Of a stretch of 58,287 bases of DNA, positions 19,998 to 29,307 are shown one piece after another. Every line of letters begins with the position of its first letter. Positions within the stretch are counted from its first letter, which is position 1. A model generated the notes under the pieces. That model ran no database searches, was not told the DNA's origin, and was given only the letters and a program-made list of their open reading frames with translations. This DNA is from Actinomycetota bacterium (GTDB taxonomy: Bacteria; Actinomycetota; Acidimicrobiia; IMCC26256; VFJJ01), in NCBI GenBank assembly GCA_009886115.1, contig VFJJ01000057.1, positions 1-58,287 of the forward strand, given 5' to 3'. Position numbers and translations under genes: made by a program.

Positions 19998-21095
19998 TCA
20001 CCCCGAGCGTTCGCACATTCCGTAGCCCGGTTCGCCGTCGCACTCGAAGCTGGCGAGCGACTGGCTCATCACCCGCGCCGCATCGGGTCGGAGGCCGAGT
20101 GCCCCGGCGGCCGCGGCCGCTGCCCCCATGGGCCTCGATCCCAGCTCGCCCAGACCGCCGAGACCCATCGACGTCCACACGGTTCGGTCGTCGCGTCCCG
20201 TGAGCCGGGTGAGGCCGAGGCTGTCGCAGGCCACTTCGACCACGAAGTCGGCCCGGGGATCGTCGCGGTTCACAGGCGGTGCGTAGATGATGCGGTTGGG
20301 GTGCACGGTCTCACCGTCCCACACGTAGGCCTCGCTGAACGCGTAGCCGCCCGAGGCGCCGTGGCGCATGTGACACTGCAGCCCAACGGCCCGTCCGCTC
20401 TCAGGGAACACGGCGCCGATCCACGTGTGGGCCTTGAAGCCTTCGAGGATCCGGACCCCACGCACGTGCCCCCGAAGGCCGTGCGCGTTGAACTCGTGGG
20501 CCGTGCGGTCGACCACGATGGTTCCCGTCGCCGAGATCGCCTGGTCGTAGCGAAACGCCGATCGCGACATGCCCGCCGTGAGACGACCGGCGATCCAGAG
20601 CCCGGCTGGCCCCTTCATCGCCTCGGCGGCCTCGGGCAGCAGCGAACCCTGCAGCCAGATGGGAGCCACTGTCGTGGCTTCGACATCGAGCGAGACGCGG
20701 ACCGTCGCCCCGTGGCTGACATCGCCCGTGGCGTGCTCGGCGTCGCTGCTCGTGGTGAGCGGGAAGTCGCGCAGCTGATAGGCCCAGCGCCGAAAGGGCT
20801 CGATGCAGTGGTAGCGCACGTGTGCCGTCTCGGGGGCGTCGGACCGGAGGATGGGCGCAGGATCGGGGCCTCCGGAGAGGATGCGCCCGTCGGGCAGGAA
20901 CACCACAGCGCGGCCCTGGGCCTCGCCGTCGTGCGCATGGATGCGCAACTCCACGCCGAGGTTGCGAGCCTTGTCGTGCAACCACACCACGAAGGTGTCG
21001 ATGACGGCCGGGTCGTCGGGGTGCGCCGCGGTGAGCGCATGGTCGTCGGTGGGCTCTCGCCCACTGGCGAACGGATCACTCGAGGGAGGCGCCAT
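19998..21095 (-). CDS. Uncharacterised DUF7064/AttH-like (lipocalin-type) protein
   Basis: 365 residues from the ATG at 21095, with AGGAG upstream; this start lies inside the end of the SDR gene before it. No catalytic motif is recognised. The pattern FNAHGLRGHVRGVR followed by WIGAVFPESGRAVGLQCH resembles the degenerate form of the G-x-R-D-H-S-W-G-x-R signature in CrtC/AttH/DUF7064-type beta-barrel proteins, so I place it there tentatively. A second protein with a clearer form of that motif is encoded at 28336-29307. The operon with a sulfotransferase and an SDR suggests action on a lipid- or terpenoid-like compound. Confidence 0.55.
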   Translation of the reverse strand: MAPPSSDPFASGREPTDDHALTAAHPDDPAVIDTFVVWLHDKARNLGVELRIHAHDGEAQGRAVVFLPDGRILSGGPDPAPILRSDAPETAHVRYHCIEPFRRWAYQLRDFPLTTSSDAEHATGDVSHGATVRVSLDVEATTVAPIWLQGSLLPEAAEAMKGPAGLWIAGRLTAGMSRSAFRYDQAISATGTIVVDRTAHEFNAHGLRGHVRGVRILEGFKAHTWIGAVFPESGRAVGLQCHMRHGASGGYAFSEAYVWDGETVHPNRIIYAPPVNRDDPRADFVVEVACDSLGLTRLTGRDDRTVWTSMGLGGLGELGSRPMGAAAAAAGALGLRPDAARVMSQSLASFECDGEPGYGMCERSG

Positions 21096-21963
21096 GTGGA
21101 TCTCCTGTCGCTTGGTGCCCAGTGACCGGGTCACCCGTCGCGCTCGGTCGACCCGGTGCGATCGGTGCGTTCGACGGGAGCAGGCGGAGATCCTCGGTCC
21201 ACACCGGCGAGATCAGCACCCGGAGCACCTCGTCGGCCACCTCGGCCGGCGTCATCTCGCTGGCGCGGGCCTGCCCTCGTCCGGCTCGGGCCTCGAAGAA
21301 GCCGGCGAGCGCAGCCGGGTCCCAGGCCGAGGCGAACTCGGTGCCGCTGGTGGGCCCGACGACGATGCGCAGGAAGGCGATCGTCGGGTGCTCGTTGCGC
21401 CAACCTCGGATCATCGCGTCGAGCGCCGCCTTGCTCGACCCGTACGGGACCAGAGCCGGGCGGGGATCTTCACTCGACACCGACGAGAGGTACGCGGCCC
21501 GTCCGTGACTCTCGGCGAGATGGTCGATGGCCGCTCGGGTCACGAGCGCGGCACCCACGACGTTGGTCTCGAGCACGGTTCGCCAAACGTCACCGTCGGT
21601 CGTCCTCAACGTGGACAAGGTCGAGACCCCGGTCGCGTACACGAGGGCGTCGAGGCCGCCGAGCGCGTTCAGTGCTTCGTCGACGAGACGGTCGCAGTCG
21701 TCGTCGCGGCGCACATCGGCGGTGATCGCGGTGATCGCAGGCGCGGGGAAGGGTGTCGCTTCCGGTCGATCGTCGGGAGCCCGAGCACGGGCACTCGCGA
21801 CTGCCGCTGCTTGCGCGCCAAGGGACTGCAGGCGATCGGTCCGCCGACCTGCGGCAGCCACGTGAGCACCCCGGGCCGCGGCGGCCACGGCGATGGCCCG
21901 TCCGATGCCCGACGACGCCCCCACGACCAGCAACCGCACGCCCGCCAGACCCGCCGTGCTCAC
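21076..21963 (-). CDS. Short-chain dehydrogenase/reductase
   Basis: 295 residues from a GTG that overlaps the sulfotransferase stop as GTGA. It has the Rossmann motif GASSGIG (about 15-21), LSSVSS for the catalytic Ser and YGSSK for the Tyr/Lys pair, so it should be an active NAD(P)-dependent oxidoreductase. An Ala/Arg/Pro-rich insert of about 20 residues after the second strand is longer than usual. The C-terminus ends in a low-complexity tail that overlaps the next gene by 20 bp. Substrate unknown. Confidence 0.88.
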   Translation of the reverse strand: MSTAGLAGVRLLVVGASSGIGRAIAVAAAARGAHVAAAGRRTDRLQSLGAQAAAVASARARAPDDRPEATPFPAPAITAITADVRRDDDCDRLVDEALNALGGLDALVYATGVSTLSTLRTTDGDVWRTVLETNVVGAALVTRAAIDHLAESHGRAAYLSSVSSEDPRPALVPYGSSKAALDAMIRGWRNEHPTIAFLRIVVGPTSGTEFASAWDPAALAGFFEARAGRGQARASEMTPAEVADEVLRVLISPVWTEDLRLLPSNAPIAPGRPSATGDPVTGHQATGDPHGASLE

Positions 21964-23147
21964 GTGAGCTCGAGATACGGAGCGAAGCGCTCGCGGTAGA
22001 AGCCGAACCGTCGCCCCATCAGCTCGGGGTCGAGGCCGAAGTCGCTGGCGACGTAGGTGTGCCCGCCGTGCTGGTCACGGGGGTTGGCCGCCCACCACGC
22101 TCGCATCCGCGCCTCGGCATCGGGGCTCAACGGGGTCCCGAGCCACTTGTAGAGCCCGTGGACGGCGGCCACGGGATCGCGCTGGAACGCCGTGAACCCG
22201 ATGTCGTGGAAGCGGTGGTCGCGACCGGCATCGCGGAACGCGACCAGCCGCTCCATCGCGACCGTCCAGTGATGCGCGTTGAGCCTCCCGGCCTCGACCG
22301 GATCGACGTTCGTGGTGAGCATCTGCCTGACCTCGACGTAGAGATCGGCCACCGACGGCAACACGCTGGCCACGTCGCGATGGGTCATGACGAAACGGGT
22401 CTCGGGAAAGACCTTCTCGCGGTCGGCGAGAAAGAGCATGTGCGTGGGGCTCTTGAGTCGCCAGCTCTGGCGTGGGCGTCGCCACTGCAGCAGCTTGAGC
22501 GCCCGCTTCTCGTAGCGGTACATGGGCTCCATGTCGCAGTCGAGCAGCCAGTCGCTGTAGGTGGGGATGCTCACGAACGCTTGGAACGACTGGGCCTTGA
22601 ACTCCAAGCCCATCAGGTGGTGGTCTTCGTCGGGCCCGGTCGCCGACTGCGGCAGCATCGACTTGAGGCGAGGAGCCATGTGGTCCTGCGCCGCGATCTC
22701 GGCTGCAGCCGCGGCGATGCGTTCCTCGTCGGCCTCGGCCGACACGCCGGGGGGAGGGCACGGAGCCGATGCCTCCCACACGGTGAGGCATCGGGCCGAC
22801 GGATCCTGCGCCAGCATGAACGCCAGCGCCGTCGATCCGGTTCGGGGCAGGCCCAGCCCGAGCAGCTCGATCGTGACGTCCTGCTCGTCGATCTCGGGAT
22901 GACGGGCGTACCAGTCCTCGATGCGCAGCCGGTTGGCGAGCAGCCGGCTGAGCATGCCGTAGAAGGCGTCCTCGCCGAAGGGGTTGAACGACACCTCGGC
23001 CTCGACCGACCGCACCAGGACCTCGAGGCCCTCGCGCCAGGTGTCGCCCCCGAAGTCGGCGAGACCGGTCGAGCTGCGGGCCCCGTCGACCAGCAACTCG
23101 ATCCGGGATCTCACCGAGGACGCGCCCGGCGAAGTTGGCCAGCTCAT
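21960..23147 (-). CDS. Sulfotransferase family protein
   Basis: 395 residues from the ATG at 23147 (GAGGA upstream). The 5'-phosphosulfate loop is LGLGLPRTGSTALAFML (about 95-111) and the 3'-phosphate region is RFVMTHRDVASVLPS (about 255-269), which are the two PAPS-binding elements of the family; WRLKSPTHMLFL lies just before the second. Length fits the bacterial Sulfotransferase_3-like group common in mycobacteria and related actinobacteria. First gene of a three-gene operon with an SDR and the DUF7064-like protein. Sulfonation substrate not identifiable. Confidence 0.88.
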   Translation of the reverse strand: MSWPTSPGASSVRSRIELLVDGARSSTGLADFGGDTWREGLEVLVRSVEAEVSFNPFGEDAFYGMLSRLLANRLRIEDWYARHPEIDEQDVTIELLGLGLPRTGSTALAFMLAQDPSARCLTVWEASAPCPPPGVSAEADEERIAAAAAEIAAQDHMAPRLKSMLPQSATGPDEDHHLMGLEFKAQSFQAFVSIPTYSDWLLDCDMEPMYRYEKRALKLLQWRRPRQSWRLKSPTHMLFLADREKVFPETRFVMTHRDVASVLPSVADLYVEVRQMLTTNVDPVEAGRLNAHHWTVAMERLVAFRDAGRDHRFHDIGFTAFQRDPVAAVHGLYKWLGTPLSPDAEARMRAWWAANPRDQHGGHTYVASDFGLDPELMGRRFGFYRERFAPYLELT

Positions 23148-23359
23148 GGTCGGTCCTCACTCGTGCGTGGTCGAGGCTCGAGATCGCGGCCGCTCACGGG
23201 AATCGCCCATGGTGACCGCACTCGGGAGCGTAATCATCGCGTCGACCGAGGTGCTCGTGACCGAACCGCCGCGACCGCTGCTGCCCGACGGTACGGTCGC
23301 GCCCCCTGAACCCGCCTGATGTGGGAGCCTTCGGGCTCTCGTGAACAAGGAGCACCACC

Positions 23360-23935
23360 ATGGAAGCTCGCATCGGCATCGCTCCCGACGTGAGCGTCGA
23401 GGTCGCCGAGCTGCTCGCGCTGGCGTCGGCGCCCAACCGGGGGACCCCGGGCACCATCGAGGTGCTCGCCCATCGGCCGCCGATGCTCGGCTCGTTCCTC
23501 ACCTGGGCCCGGGTCCTGGCCCGCGATGGCGTCCTGAGCCGCCACGACCACGAGATCCTGGCTCTCCGGGCGTCGCTCAACTGCCGCTCCCCGTTCGAGT
23601 GGGGCGAGCACCTGATCTTCGCCCGGGGCGCCGGGCTGAGCGACCACGACGTTGACGCCATCGTCGTCGGGCCCGATGCTCCGGGGTGGGAACCGCACGA
23701 GGCGGCCCTGCTGCGTGCCGCCGACCAGCTCCACCACGGGTTCGAGATCGACGATGCCACCTGGGCCGAGCTCGCGGGCCGATACGACGAGGGTCAGCTG
23801 GTCGAGATCGTCTACGTCGTCGGGCAGTACACGATGCTGTCGATGGTGGCCAACGGGTTGCGGGTGTCGGTGCCCGAGACGTTCAGACCGCTGCCACACG
23901 CCTGTGGTCGAGCCGACGCCGCGACCGCGTCGTGA
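23360..23935 (+). CDS. Carboxymuconolactone decarboxylase / AhpD-like protein
   Basis: 191 residues from the ATG at 23360 (AAGGAG upstream). The helical fold with HDHEILALRASLNCRSPFEWGEHL at about 72-95 is the CMD/AhpD signature, with one Cys and the conserved E-x-x-x-H pattern but no CxxC, so a peroxidase role of the AhpD type is unlikely. Such single-Cys members act as decarboxylases or have unknown roles in ring and ketone catabolism. It is translationally coupled (GTGA) to the SDR that follows. Confidence 0.8.
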   Translation: MEARIGIAPDVSVEVAELLALASAPNRGTPGTIEVLAHRPPMLGSFLTWARVLARDGVLSRHDHEILALRASLNCRSPFEWGEHLIFARGAGLSDHDVDAIVVGPDAPGWEPHEAALLRAADQLHHGFEIDDATWAELAGRYDEGQLVEIVYVVGQYTMLSMVANGLRVSVPETFRPLPHACGRADAATAS

Positions 23936-24924
23936 CGTGGCGGGACGTCGTCGACCGGGTGATCGAGGGGCCGGTCGTGACGAGCTACACCCGTGTCGGG
24001 TCGGCCGTGAGGAGCCGGCTCGACGAGTGGCGCACGCTCGACTCGTACGATCTCGAGGGCCGGACCGTCGTGCTCACCGGGGCGACGTCGGGCCTGGGTC
24101 TGGCTGCGGCACGACAGCTCGCACGCTGCGGGGCAACCCTGGTGCTCGTCGCCCGCAACCAAGCCAAGGCCGAGGGGGTGGCGAGAGACCTGGTCGATGT
24201 GGGCCTACGAGCTCCGGCGACGCCCCCCGTGGTGATCGTGGCCGATCTCGGATCGCTGGCCGACGTGCGCGCTGCGGCCGAGCAGATCGACGCCCGGTGT
24301 TCGCGCATCGACGCGCTCGTGCACAACGCCGGGACGCTGACTCCTCGACGTGAGCTCACAGCCGACGGGATCGAGTTGACCGTCGCCAGCCAGGTCGTGG
24401 GACCCTTCCTGCTCACCTGCTTGCTGCGCGATCTCCTCGTACGGTCGGCTGCGTCGGCCCCCGCTCGCGTCCTGACCATGTCGTCGGGAGGCATGTACAC
24501 CCAGCCGCTCGACGTGTCACAGCTGGAGATGGCCGCTCCCGGCTATCGCGGCTCGGTCGCGTACGCCAGGGCCAAGCGGGCTCAGGTGACCCTCAACGAG
24601 ATGTGGGGCGAGCGCCTCGCCGGGACGGGCGTGGTGTTCCACGCTCTGCACCCGGGGTGGGCCGACACGCCCGGGGTGCGTGAAGCCCTGCCCCGATTCC
24701 GGGTGATCGTCGGGCCCCTGCTGCGCTCGCCGGCCCAGGGTGCCGACACGCTGGTGTGGTTGGCAGCCGACGACGGAGCTCCGCTGGCCTCGACCGGCGA
24801 CTTCTGGCTCGATCGGCGGCGCCGCTCGATCCACCGTCTGCGATCGACGTGCCGCTCCGACACCCCGGAGGCTCGCCGCGAGCTCTGGGCGTGGTGCGAG
24901 AGCCACAGCGGCTGCACGGCCTGA
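23932..24924 (+). CDS. Short-chain dehydrogenase/reductase, retinol-dehydrogenase-like
   Basis: 330 residues from a GTG overlapping the upstream stop. A leader of about 40 residues precedes the Rossmann motif TGATSGLG (about 46-53). HNAG, MSSGG with the catalytic Ser, and YARAK for Tyr/Lys are all present. The C-terminal part (PGVREALPRFRVIVGPLLRSPAQGADTLVWLA) is typical of the human DHRS12/RDH-like branch. It probably acts on a hydrophobic alcohol or ketone shared with the neighbouring AhpD-like protein. Confidence 0.87.
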   Translation: MTWRDVVDRVIEGPVVTSYTRVGSAVRSRLDEWRTLDSYDLEGRTVVLTGATSGLGLAAARQLARCGATLVLVARNQAKAEGVARDLVDVGLRAPATPPVVIVADLGSLADVRAAAEQIDARCSRIDALVHNAGTLTPRRELTADGIELTVASQVVGPFLLTCLLRDLLVRSAASAPARVLTMSSGGMYTQPLDVSQLEMAAPGYRGSVAYARAKRAQVTLNEMWGERLAGTGVVFHALHPGWADTPGVREALPRFRVIVGPLLRSPAQGADTLVWLAADDGAPLASTGDFWLDRRRRSIHRLRSTCRSDTPEARRELWAWCESHSGCTA

Positions 24925-25139
24925 ACCTCGCTGGGCGTCGGCCGAAACAACGCACCGAACGCACGTGATCGCCAACCCGATCGGGTATCTCGCAGACCGC
25001 ACGACCTTCGATGATCTCCGAGCCGGTAGGGCGCCTCGGCCGATAGGGTGCGCCCGGTCGCGGAGCTTCCGTCCGGACGGCGGGCCCCGACCGATGCTGG
25101 CCGACCGGCCGACTGGCCGACGACTCGGGGGGTATCGGC

Positions 25140-26825
25140 GTGGTCACGAACGTGCTCCATCAACACAGCGGCCCCGGAGTCACCTGGTCGAGGGTCAACA
25201 TGGCCGAGACCGTCGTGGGGGTCCAGACCCCGCTGAGCTGGTGTTGTTGGGACGAATTCGGCGAGCGTGCGTTTCGGATCGGGTACCGCCAGCTCAAGCT
25301 CGTACCCAAGGCGTTCTTGGAGGTCCCGGCGTCGATCGACGAGCAGTTCACCGCGATCTTCTTCGGGCAGGGTGCCTGCAACCTCGACGCATTCCGGGTG
25401 GCGCTCGCCGCCATGCCGGGCAACACCGGCGAGGCCGCAGAGGCAGGATTCTTCTCCTCGGCCGACACGGCGGGGAAGCGCCGCCGCACGATGGAGTCGC
25501 GGTGGCGACAGCTCGTCGTGCTGGTCTGGCTGCCGATGTACGAGCTCGGTGTGGCCCACCGCCTGGCCCGCATCCGCGCCGCCAGTCGAGAGCACTGGCG
25601 GCAGTGTCGGAGCGAGCTGCCGACCGCCGACCGTGCTCTCGCCACACGCCGGCTGCACGAGGCGCTCGGGCAGGCCGCCGACGAGGTCGCGGCCCAGATC
25701 GCCGTCTCGACCTTGGTGGGTATGGCCCACGGTGCGATCCAGGCGCTTCTCGATCGGGTCGGTCGTCGCGATCTCGAGCTGGTGCTGATCGGCGGATACG
25801 GCCACACCGAGGAGCTCGACATCGCCGCGGCCATGTGGACGGTCGCCCGTCAGGGTGGCGATGTCAGGGAGTTCCTTGACGAGCACGGGTTTCACGGTCC
25901 TGCCGAGGGCGAGCTGTCGAGCTCCTCGTGGCGCGAAGAGGCCAGCCCGGTCGAGTCGCTCGTCGAGAGCTTCCGGGGCATGCCGGCCGACGCCGACCCG
26001 CGCACCGCCGAGCGGGCGGCGATCGCTGCGAGGGAACGGGCCGAAGCGACGATCCTGCAAGGCCTCAACGGTCTCGATCGCTGGAGGGGGCGCCGCATCC
26101 TGGCCAAGGGCCGGCGCATCATCCCCTTGCGGGTCGTGGCCAAGGCGGCGTTCACCCAGACGTTCGACGTTGCCCGTATCGCAGCTCGAGTCATCGGTGC
26201 GCACCTGGTGGCCGAGGGCCGCCTGGATGACAGCGAGGACGTGTTCTACCTCTCGCTGGCTGAGATCGACGATCGCCAGTTCCCGGGTGATCTCCGCGAG
26301 GTCGTAGCGCAGCGCCGTGGGGTGCGGGATTCCTACGCGCGCATCGAGCTTCCGCTGATGTGGACCGGGATGCCCGAGCCGCTCACGGTGGCGCACGATG
26401 CAGTGCCATCCCACGGGGCCCGCCCGGGAGACGACGCGCTCGTCGGCATCGGGGTGAGCGCCGGAATCGTGGAAGGGCCGGCCCATGTCCTCGCCGACCC
26501 GGGTGACCCGTCAGCCTTCACGCCCGGCGACATCCTCGTGTGTCACACGACCGATCCGAGCTGGACGAGCTACTTCCTCATGGCCAGCGGCGTGGTCATC
26601 GACATCGGCGGTACCCTCAGCCACGGTGCGATCGTTGCCCGGGAGCTGGGGATCCCATGCGTGATGAACTATCCCGGCACCCGTGTGCTGCAGACCGGTG
26701 ATCGCATCCGCGTCGACGGCACCGCCGGCACCGTGACCGTCATCACCCGGGTCGGTTCCACCGGGCCGGCGCCATTCGAGGGTCCGGGAGCGCCGGGCTC
26801 GCCATCAGCCGAGGAGAAGACCTGA
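25140..26825 (+). CDS. PEP-synthase/rifampin-phosphotransferase-like protein without ATP-grasp domain (copy A)
   Basis: 561 residues from the GTG at 25140 (GGGGGG upstream). The start HSGPGVTWSRVNMAE...TPLSW matches the linker region that follows the ATP-grasp domain in rifampin phosphotransferase-type enzymes. The C-terminal swivelling domain carries the phosphohistidine motif GGTLSHGAIVAREL with His495, followed by GIPCVMNYPGTRVLQTGDRIRVDG. The ATP-grasp domain that would phosphorylate this His is absent and not seen nearby. A related protein is encoded on the other strand at 29307-30908. Phosphotransfer needs a partner kinase domain or another mechanism. It is coupled to the SnoaL-like and DUF1214 genes downstream. 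Confidence 0.8.
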   Translation: MVTNVLHQHSGPGVTWSRVNMAETVVGVQTPLSWCCWDEFGERAFRIGYRQLKLVPKAFLEVPASIDEQFTAIFFGQGACNLDAFRVALAAMPGNTGEAAEAGFFSSADTAGKRRRTMESRWRQLVVLVWLPMYELGVAHRLARIRAASREHWRQCRSELPTADRALATRRLHEALGQAADEVAAQIAVSTLVGMAHGAIQALLDRVGRRDLELVLIGGYGHTEELDIAAAMWTVARQGGDVREFLDEHGFHGPAEGELSSSSWREEASPVESLVESFRGMPADADPRTAERAAIAARERAEATILQGLNGLDRWRGRRILAKGRRIIPLRVVAKAAFTQTFDVARIAARVIGAHLVAEGRLDDSEDVFYLSLAEIDDRQFPGDLREVVAQRRGVRDSYARIELPLMWTGMPEPLTVAHDAVPSHGARPGDDALVGIGVSAGIVEGPAHVLADPGDPSAFTPGDILVCHTTDPSWTSYFLMASGVVIDIGGTLSHGAIVARELGIPCVMNYPGTRVLQTGDRIRVDGTAGTVTVITRVGSTGPAPFEGPGAPGSPSAEEKT

Positions 26826-27223
26826 TGTTGCCCCGCCAGCAGGTTGTCGACGCCGTCATCGAGGCCCATCATCGCTGGAACACGAGAGACCGGGAGGGCT
26901 GGATCGCCATGTGGCATCCCGACGCGGTCATCGACGATCCTGTCGGTGCCCCGACGAAACACGGTCTCGCGGCGGTCGAGCAGAGCTGGGAGGCTGGTTT
27001 CTCGCAAGAGCCGTGGTTCGTCGTGCCCGGCGAGATCCACGTGTGCGGCAACGCCGCCGCGTTCACGGCGTCGCACCTCAGCATCCTCGAAGGGCGACGT
27101 GTGCTCATGACCGATATCGAGATCTGGGAGTTGGCCGACGACGGCCGATTCATCCGCGTGAAGGCCTATTACGAGCCACTCTCGGGGACCCCCGATTACT
27201 TCCTCCCGAGCACGTCGGGCTGA
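26825..27223 (+). CDS. SnoaL-like / NTF2-fold protein
   Basis: 132 residues; its ATG overlaps the upstream TGA by one base and its own stop overlaps the next ATG in the same way. The sequence VIEAHHRWNTRDREGWIAMWHPDAVIDDPVG is the typical SnoaL_2 ketosteroid-isomerase-like opening, with ITDIEIWEL-type strands later. Members are small cyclases, isomerases, hydratases or binding proteins. Substrate unknown; the tight coupling to the PEP-enzyme-like and DUF1214 genes implies a shared pathway. Confidence 0.82.
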   Translation: MLPRQQVVDAVIEAHHRWNTRDREGWIAMWHPDAVIDDPVGAPTKHGLAAVEQSWEAGFSQEPWFVVPGEIHVCGNAAAFTASHLSILEGRRVLMTDIEIWELADDGRFIRVKAYYEPLSGTPDYFLPSTSG

Positions 27224-28269
27224 TGGCCGCCGCGGGTTCGAGCCCGTTCGACGAGTTCCTCGCCGTAGCCGACGAGGGTCGAGATGCGTTGCTCGGCCGA
27301 TATCACGACCTCGACCCGATCGAGCGGGCCGACGCGGAAGCCTTCTGCGCGCAGGTGATCGAGACGGCGTTGCAGCTCGTCGCTGTCGACGGCGCCCGGC
27401 CGGCTTTCGTGCCGTGGCAGACCCCGACACGCCGTTACACCGATAATGGCCTCGACTCGGTGTACCGCATGGCCTTCGTCGACGACGAGCATCGCTACCT
27501 GATCTGCGGCACCCGTACCGACGAGTGTTACCTGTCGATCTCACTCTACGCCGCCGATTCCGGTCAGCCCGACCGTCAGGTCAGCAGCGCGAACCACCTC
27601 GATCTCGGTGTCGACAGAGGCCGGAGCTTCGAGATGGAGTTGGCGCCGGCGGATGGAGGCACGATCGTCATCACGAGGCAGTACGTGGTCGACCCGCAGG
27701 CCGACGTGACCCGCCTGTTCCGTATCGGAGTGGTGGCCGGACCGCCCCCGAGCCCGGCGTCTCAGACCGCGACTGACGCCGGATGGGGTCGTGCCGCAGG
27801 CCTCGTCCGAGCGCTCACGACGGAGCCCCCACTGCGTCACCCTCCCCCGCCCTGGGTGTCGCACACGGTCAACACGATGGGCGATCCCAGTGGTTGGGAG
27901 ACCGATCCTCTCCCGGGCCGCAGCGCCGTCGATCAACGCTACGCGTCGGGGCCCTTCGACCTGGGCGACGGCGAGGCCTTGGTGATGGAGACCCGACTCC
28001 CTCGATGCGCTTACGCCAGTGCGACCGCGTGGAACCGCTTCTCCCAGAGCGTCGATCAACGGTTCCACCGCTCGACGATCAATCAGCGAACGGCGGTGCG
28101 CTCGGCCGACGGACGTGTGCGCGTCGTGGTGGCGCCGCGCGATCCGGGCGTGGCCAACTGGCTCGATACCGGCGGCCGGACCCGGGGATCGGTCTTCTGG
28201 CGGTTCCTGCTGGCCGAGGAGCCCGCTGAGGCGATCTCGTGCGAGGTGCTCCCGATCGATCGGCTCTGA
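27223..28269 (+). CDS. DUF1214 domain protein
   Basis: 348 residues from the ATG at 27223, overlapping the preceding stop. The region RYTDNGLDSVYRMAFVDDEHRYLICG and the late segment LPRCAYASATAWNRFSQSVDQRFHR, with INQRTAVRSADGRVRVVVAPRDPGVANWLDT, match the DUF1214 beta-sandwich family, which is common near SDRs and sulfotransferases in mycobacteria. No signal peptide or catalytic motif was seen. Function is unknown. It ends convergent with the DUF7064-type gene. Confidence 0.75.
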   Translation: MAAAGSSPFDEFLAVADEGRDALLGRYHDLDPIERADAEAFCAQVIETALQLVAVDGARPAFVPWQTPTRRYTDNGLDSVYRMAFVDDEHRYLICGTRTDECYLSISLYAADSGQPDRQVSSANHLDLGVDRGRSFEMELAPADGGTIVITRQYVVDPQADVTRLFRIGVVAGPPPSPASQTATDAGWGRAAGLVRALTTEPPLRHPPPPWVSHTVNTMGDPSGWETDPLPGRSAVDQRYASGPFDLGDGEALVMETRLPRCAYASATAWNRFSQSVDQRFHRSTINQRTAVRSADGRVRVVVAPRDPGVANWLDTGGRTRGSVFWRFLLAEEPAEAISCEVLPIDRL

Positions 28270-28335
28270 CGAGCACGGGTCGCTCCAGGCGTGAGCCCTC
28301 CACCGGAGCCTGTGACGGAGCCTCTGTCGGGGGCC

Positions 28336-29307
28336 TCAGGTGGGCCGGCGGGACTGTTCTCGGGCCTGGGCTCGGGCGAAGGCCCGGTAACGGTCGACGT
28401 GCCAGACGTCCTGGTCCTCTCCCCAGCCGACGGTCGAGACACCAGCTGAGCCCACGTACTCCCACCGGGTGAGGCTCACCCAGTTGAACATCCACGGGAT
28501 GTTGGTGAACGACGCCCGGTTCACGCACGTGCCCACCGCTTCGACGCGCCGGCCCAGCGAGTCGACCGCCCGCACGACGACGCGACGCGGCCACAGGCCG
28601 TCACGCTCGACGGTCCTCGTGCCGCTCACCAGGGCCGCCGCCTCGCCGTCGCGCCAGAGGTAGCCCATGACGACGGGAGCGCCGGCCGTGTCCGGGAGCG
28701 AGAAGGCCAGGAACGCCGAGTCGGCGCACTGGGCATGGTCGTAGCCCATGCGCAACGTCGGGTCCTCGATTCGGGGGCCCCACGACCGATCCCGGATGGC
28801 GTAGCAATCGACCGGGATCTCCTCGCCGTGCAGAACCATGCGCCCGGTCACGTGGCCCGGTTGGTCGACGTGCGCCGAGAACAGGCCGGGGGGATCTCCG
28901 CGGCCGAGCACATGGGGCTCCATGACGGCCCGGAACTCCACGTCGATCGAGCAGTCGGGGTGGTCGTAGGTGACGTGGTACGCGCTGAGCGGTTCCAGGC
29001 AGCGCACACCGATCCCAAGGGGGAACTGGAAGTCACGCAGATCCCCGAGCTTCGGCAGGGGGAGGCTCCACTGGTAGTTCCAGTGGAGGCTGTCCCACGG
29101 GAGGCACCCGGTGTCGTCCCACACCATGACCCCTCCTCCGAAGATGCCCATGTTCGGGCGCACCCAGGGATAGACGTAGGCCTGGATCCGCCGCTCGGGC
29201 ACCGAGATCGAGAACCAGGTCGTCTCGCTCCACAGGGGGTCGTCAGAAGCTGGGGGATGGAAGTTGTCGTCGCTGGCGTCGAGCCGAACTCCCTGGTCGC
29301 CGTGCAT
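28336..29307 (-). CDS. DUF7064/AttH-like lipocalin-type protein
   Basis: 323 residues from the ATG at 29307, which overlaps the TGA of the upstream PEP-enzyme-like gene (TGATG). The motif CYAIRDRSWGPR in mid-protein is the clear form of the hallmark seen in CrtC/AttH-type double-lipocalin proteins; WSETTWFSISVPERRIQAYVY near the N-terminus also fits. These proteins bind or hydrate hydrophobic compounds, but the role here is not known. Coupling to a swivelling-domain protein mirrors the partner set of copy A on the opposite strand. Confidence 0.7.
   Translation of the reverse strand: MHGDQGVRLDASDDNFHPPASDDPLWSETTWFSISVPERRIQAYVYPWVRPNMGIFGGGVMVWDDTGCLPWDSLHWNYQWSLPLPKLGDLRDFQFPLGIGVRCLEPLSAYHVTYDHPDCSIDVEFRAVMEPHVLGRGDPPGLFSAHVDQPGHVTGRMVLHGEEIPVDCYAIRDRSWGPRIEDPTLRMGYDHAQCADSAFLAFSLPDTAGAPVVMGYLWRDGEAAALVSGTRTVERDGLWPRRVVVRAVDSLGRRVEAVGTCVNRASFTNIPWMFNWVSLTRWEYVGSAGVSTVGWGEDQDVWHVDRYRAFARAQAREQSRRPT

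Noticed and set aside
23211-23319. 36-codon plus-strand frame (starts MVTALGSVIIAS) between divergent genes
   Set aside because: No ribosome site, no family resemblance and Pro-rich ending; the evidence is too weak to call a gene.
24925-25139. Promoter-like TAGGGT box upstream of the copy A PEP-enzyme-like gene
   Set aside because: It is not at leaderless spacing and has no supporting -35; the 215-bp gap otherwise shows nothing distinctive.
28270-28335. Possible terminator between convergent DUF1214 and DUF7064-like genes
   Set aside because: Only weak, interrupted pairing between GGAGCCT-type blocks was found, with no stable stem.
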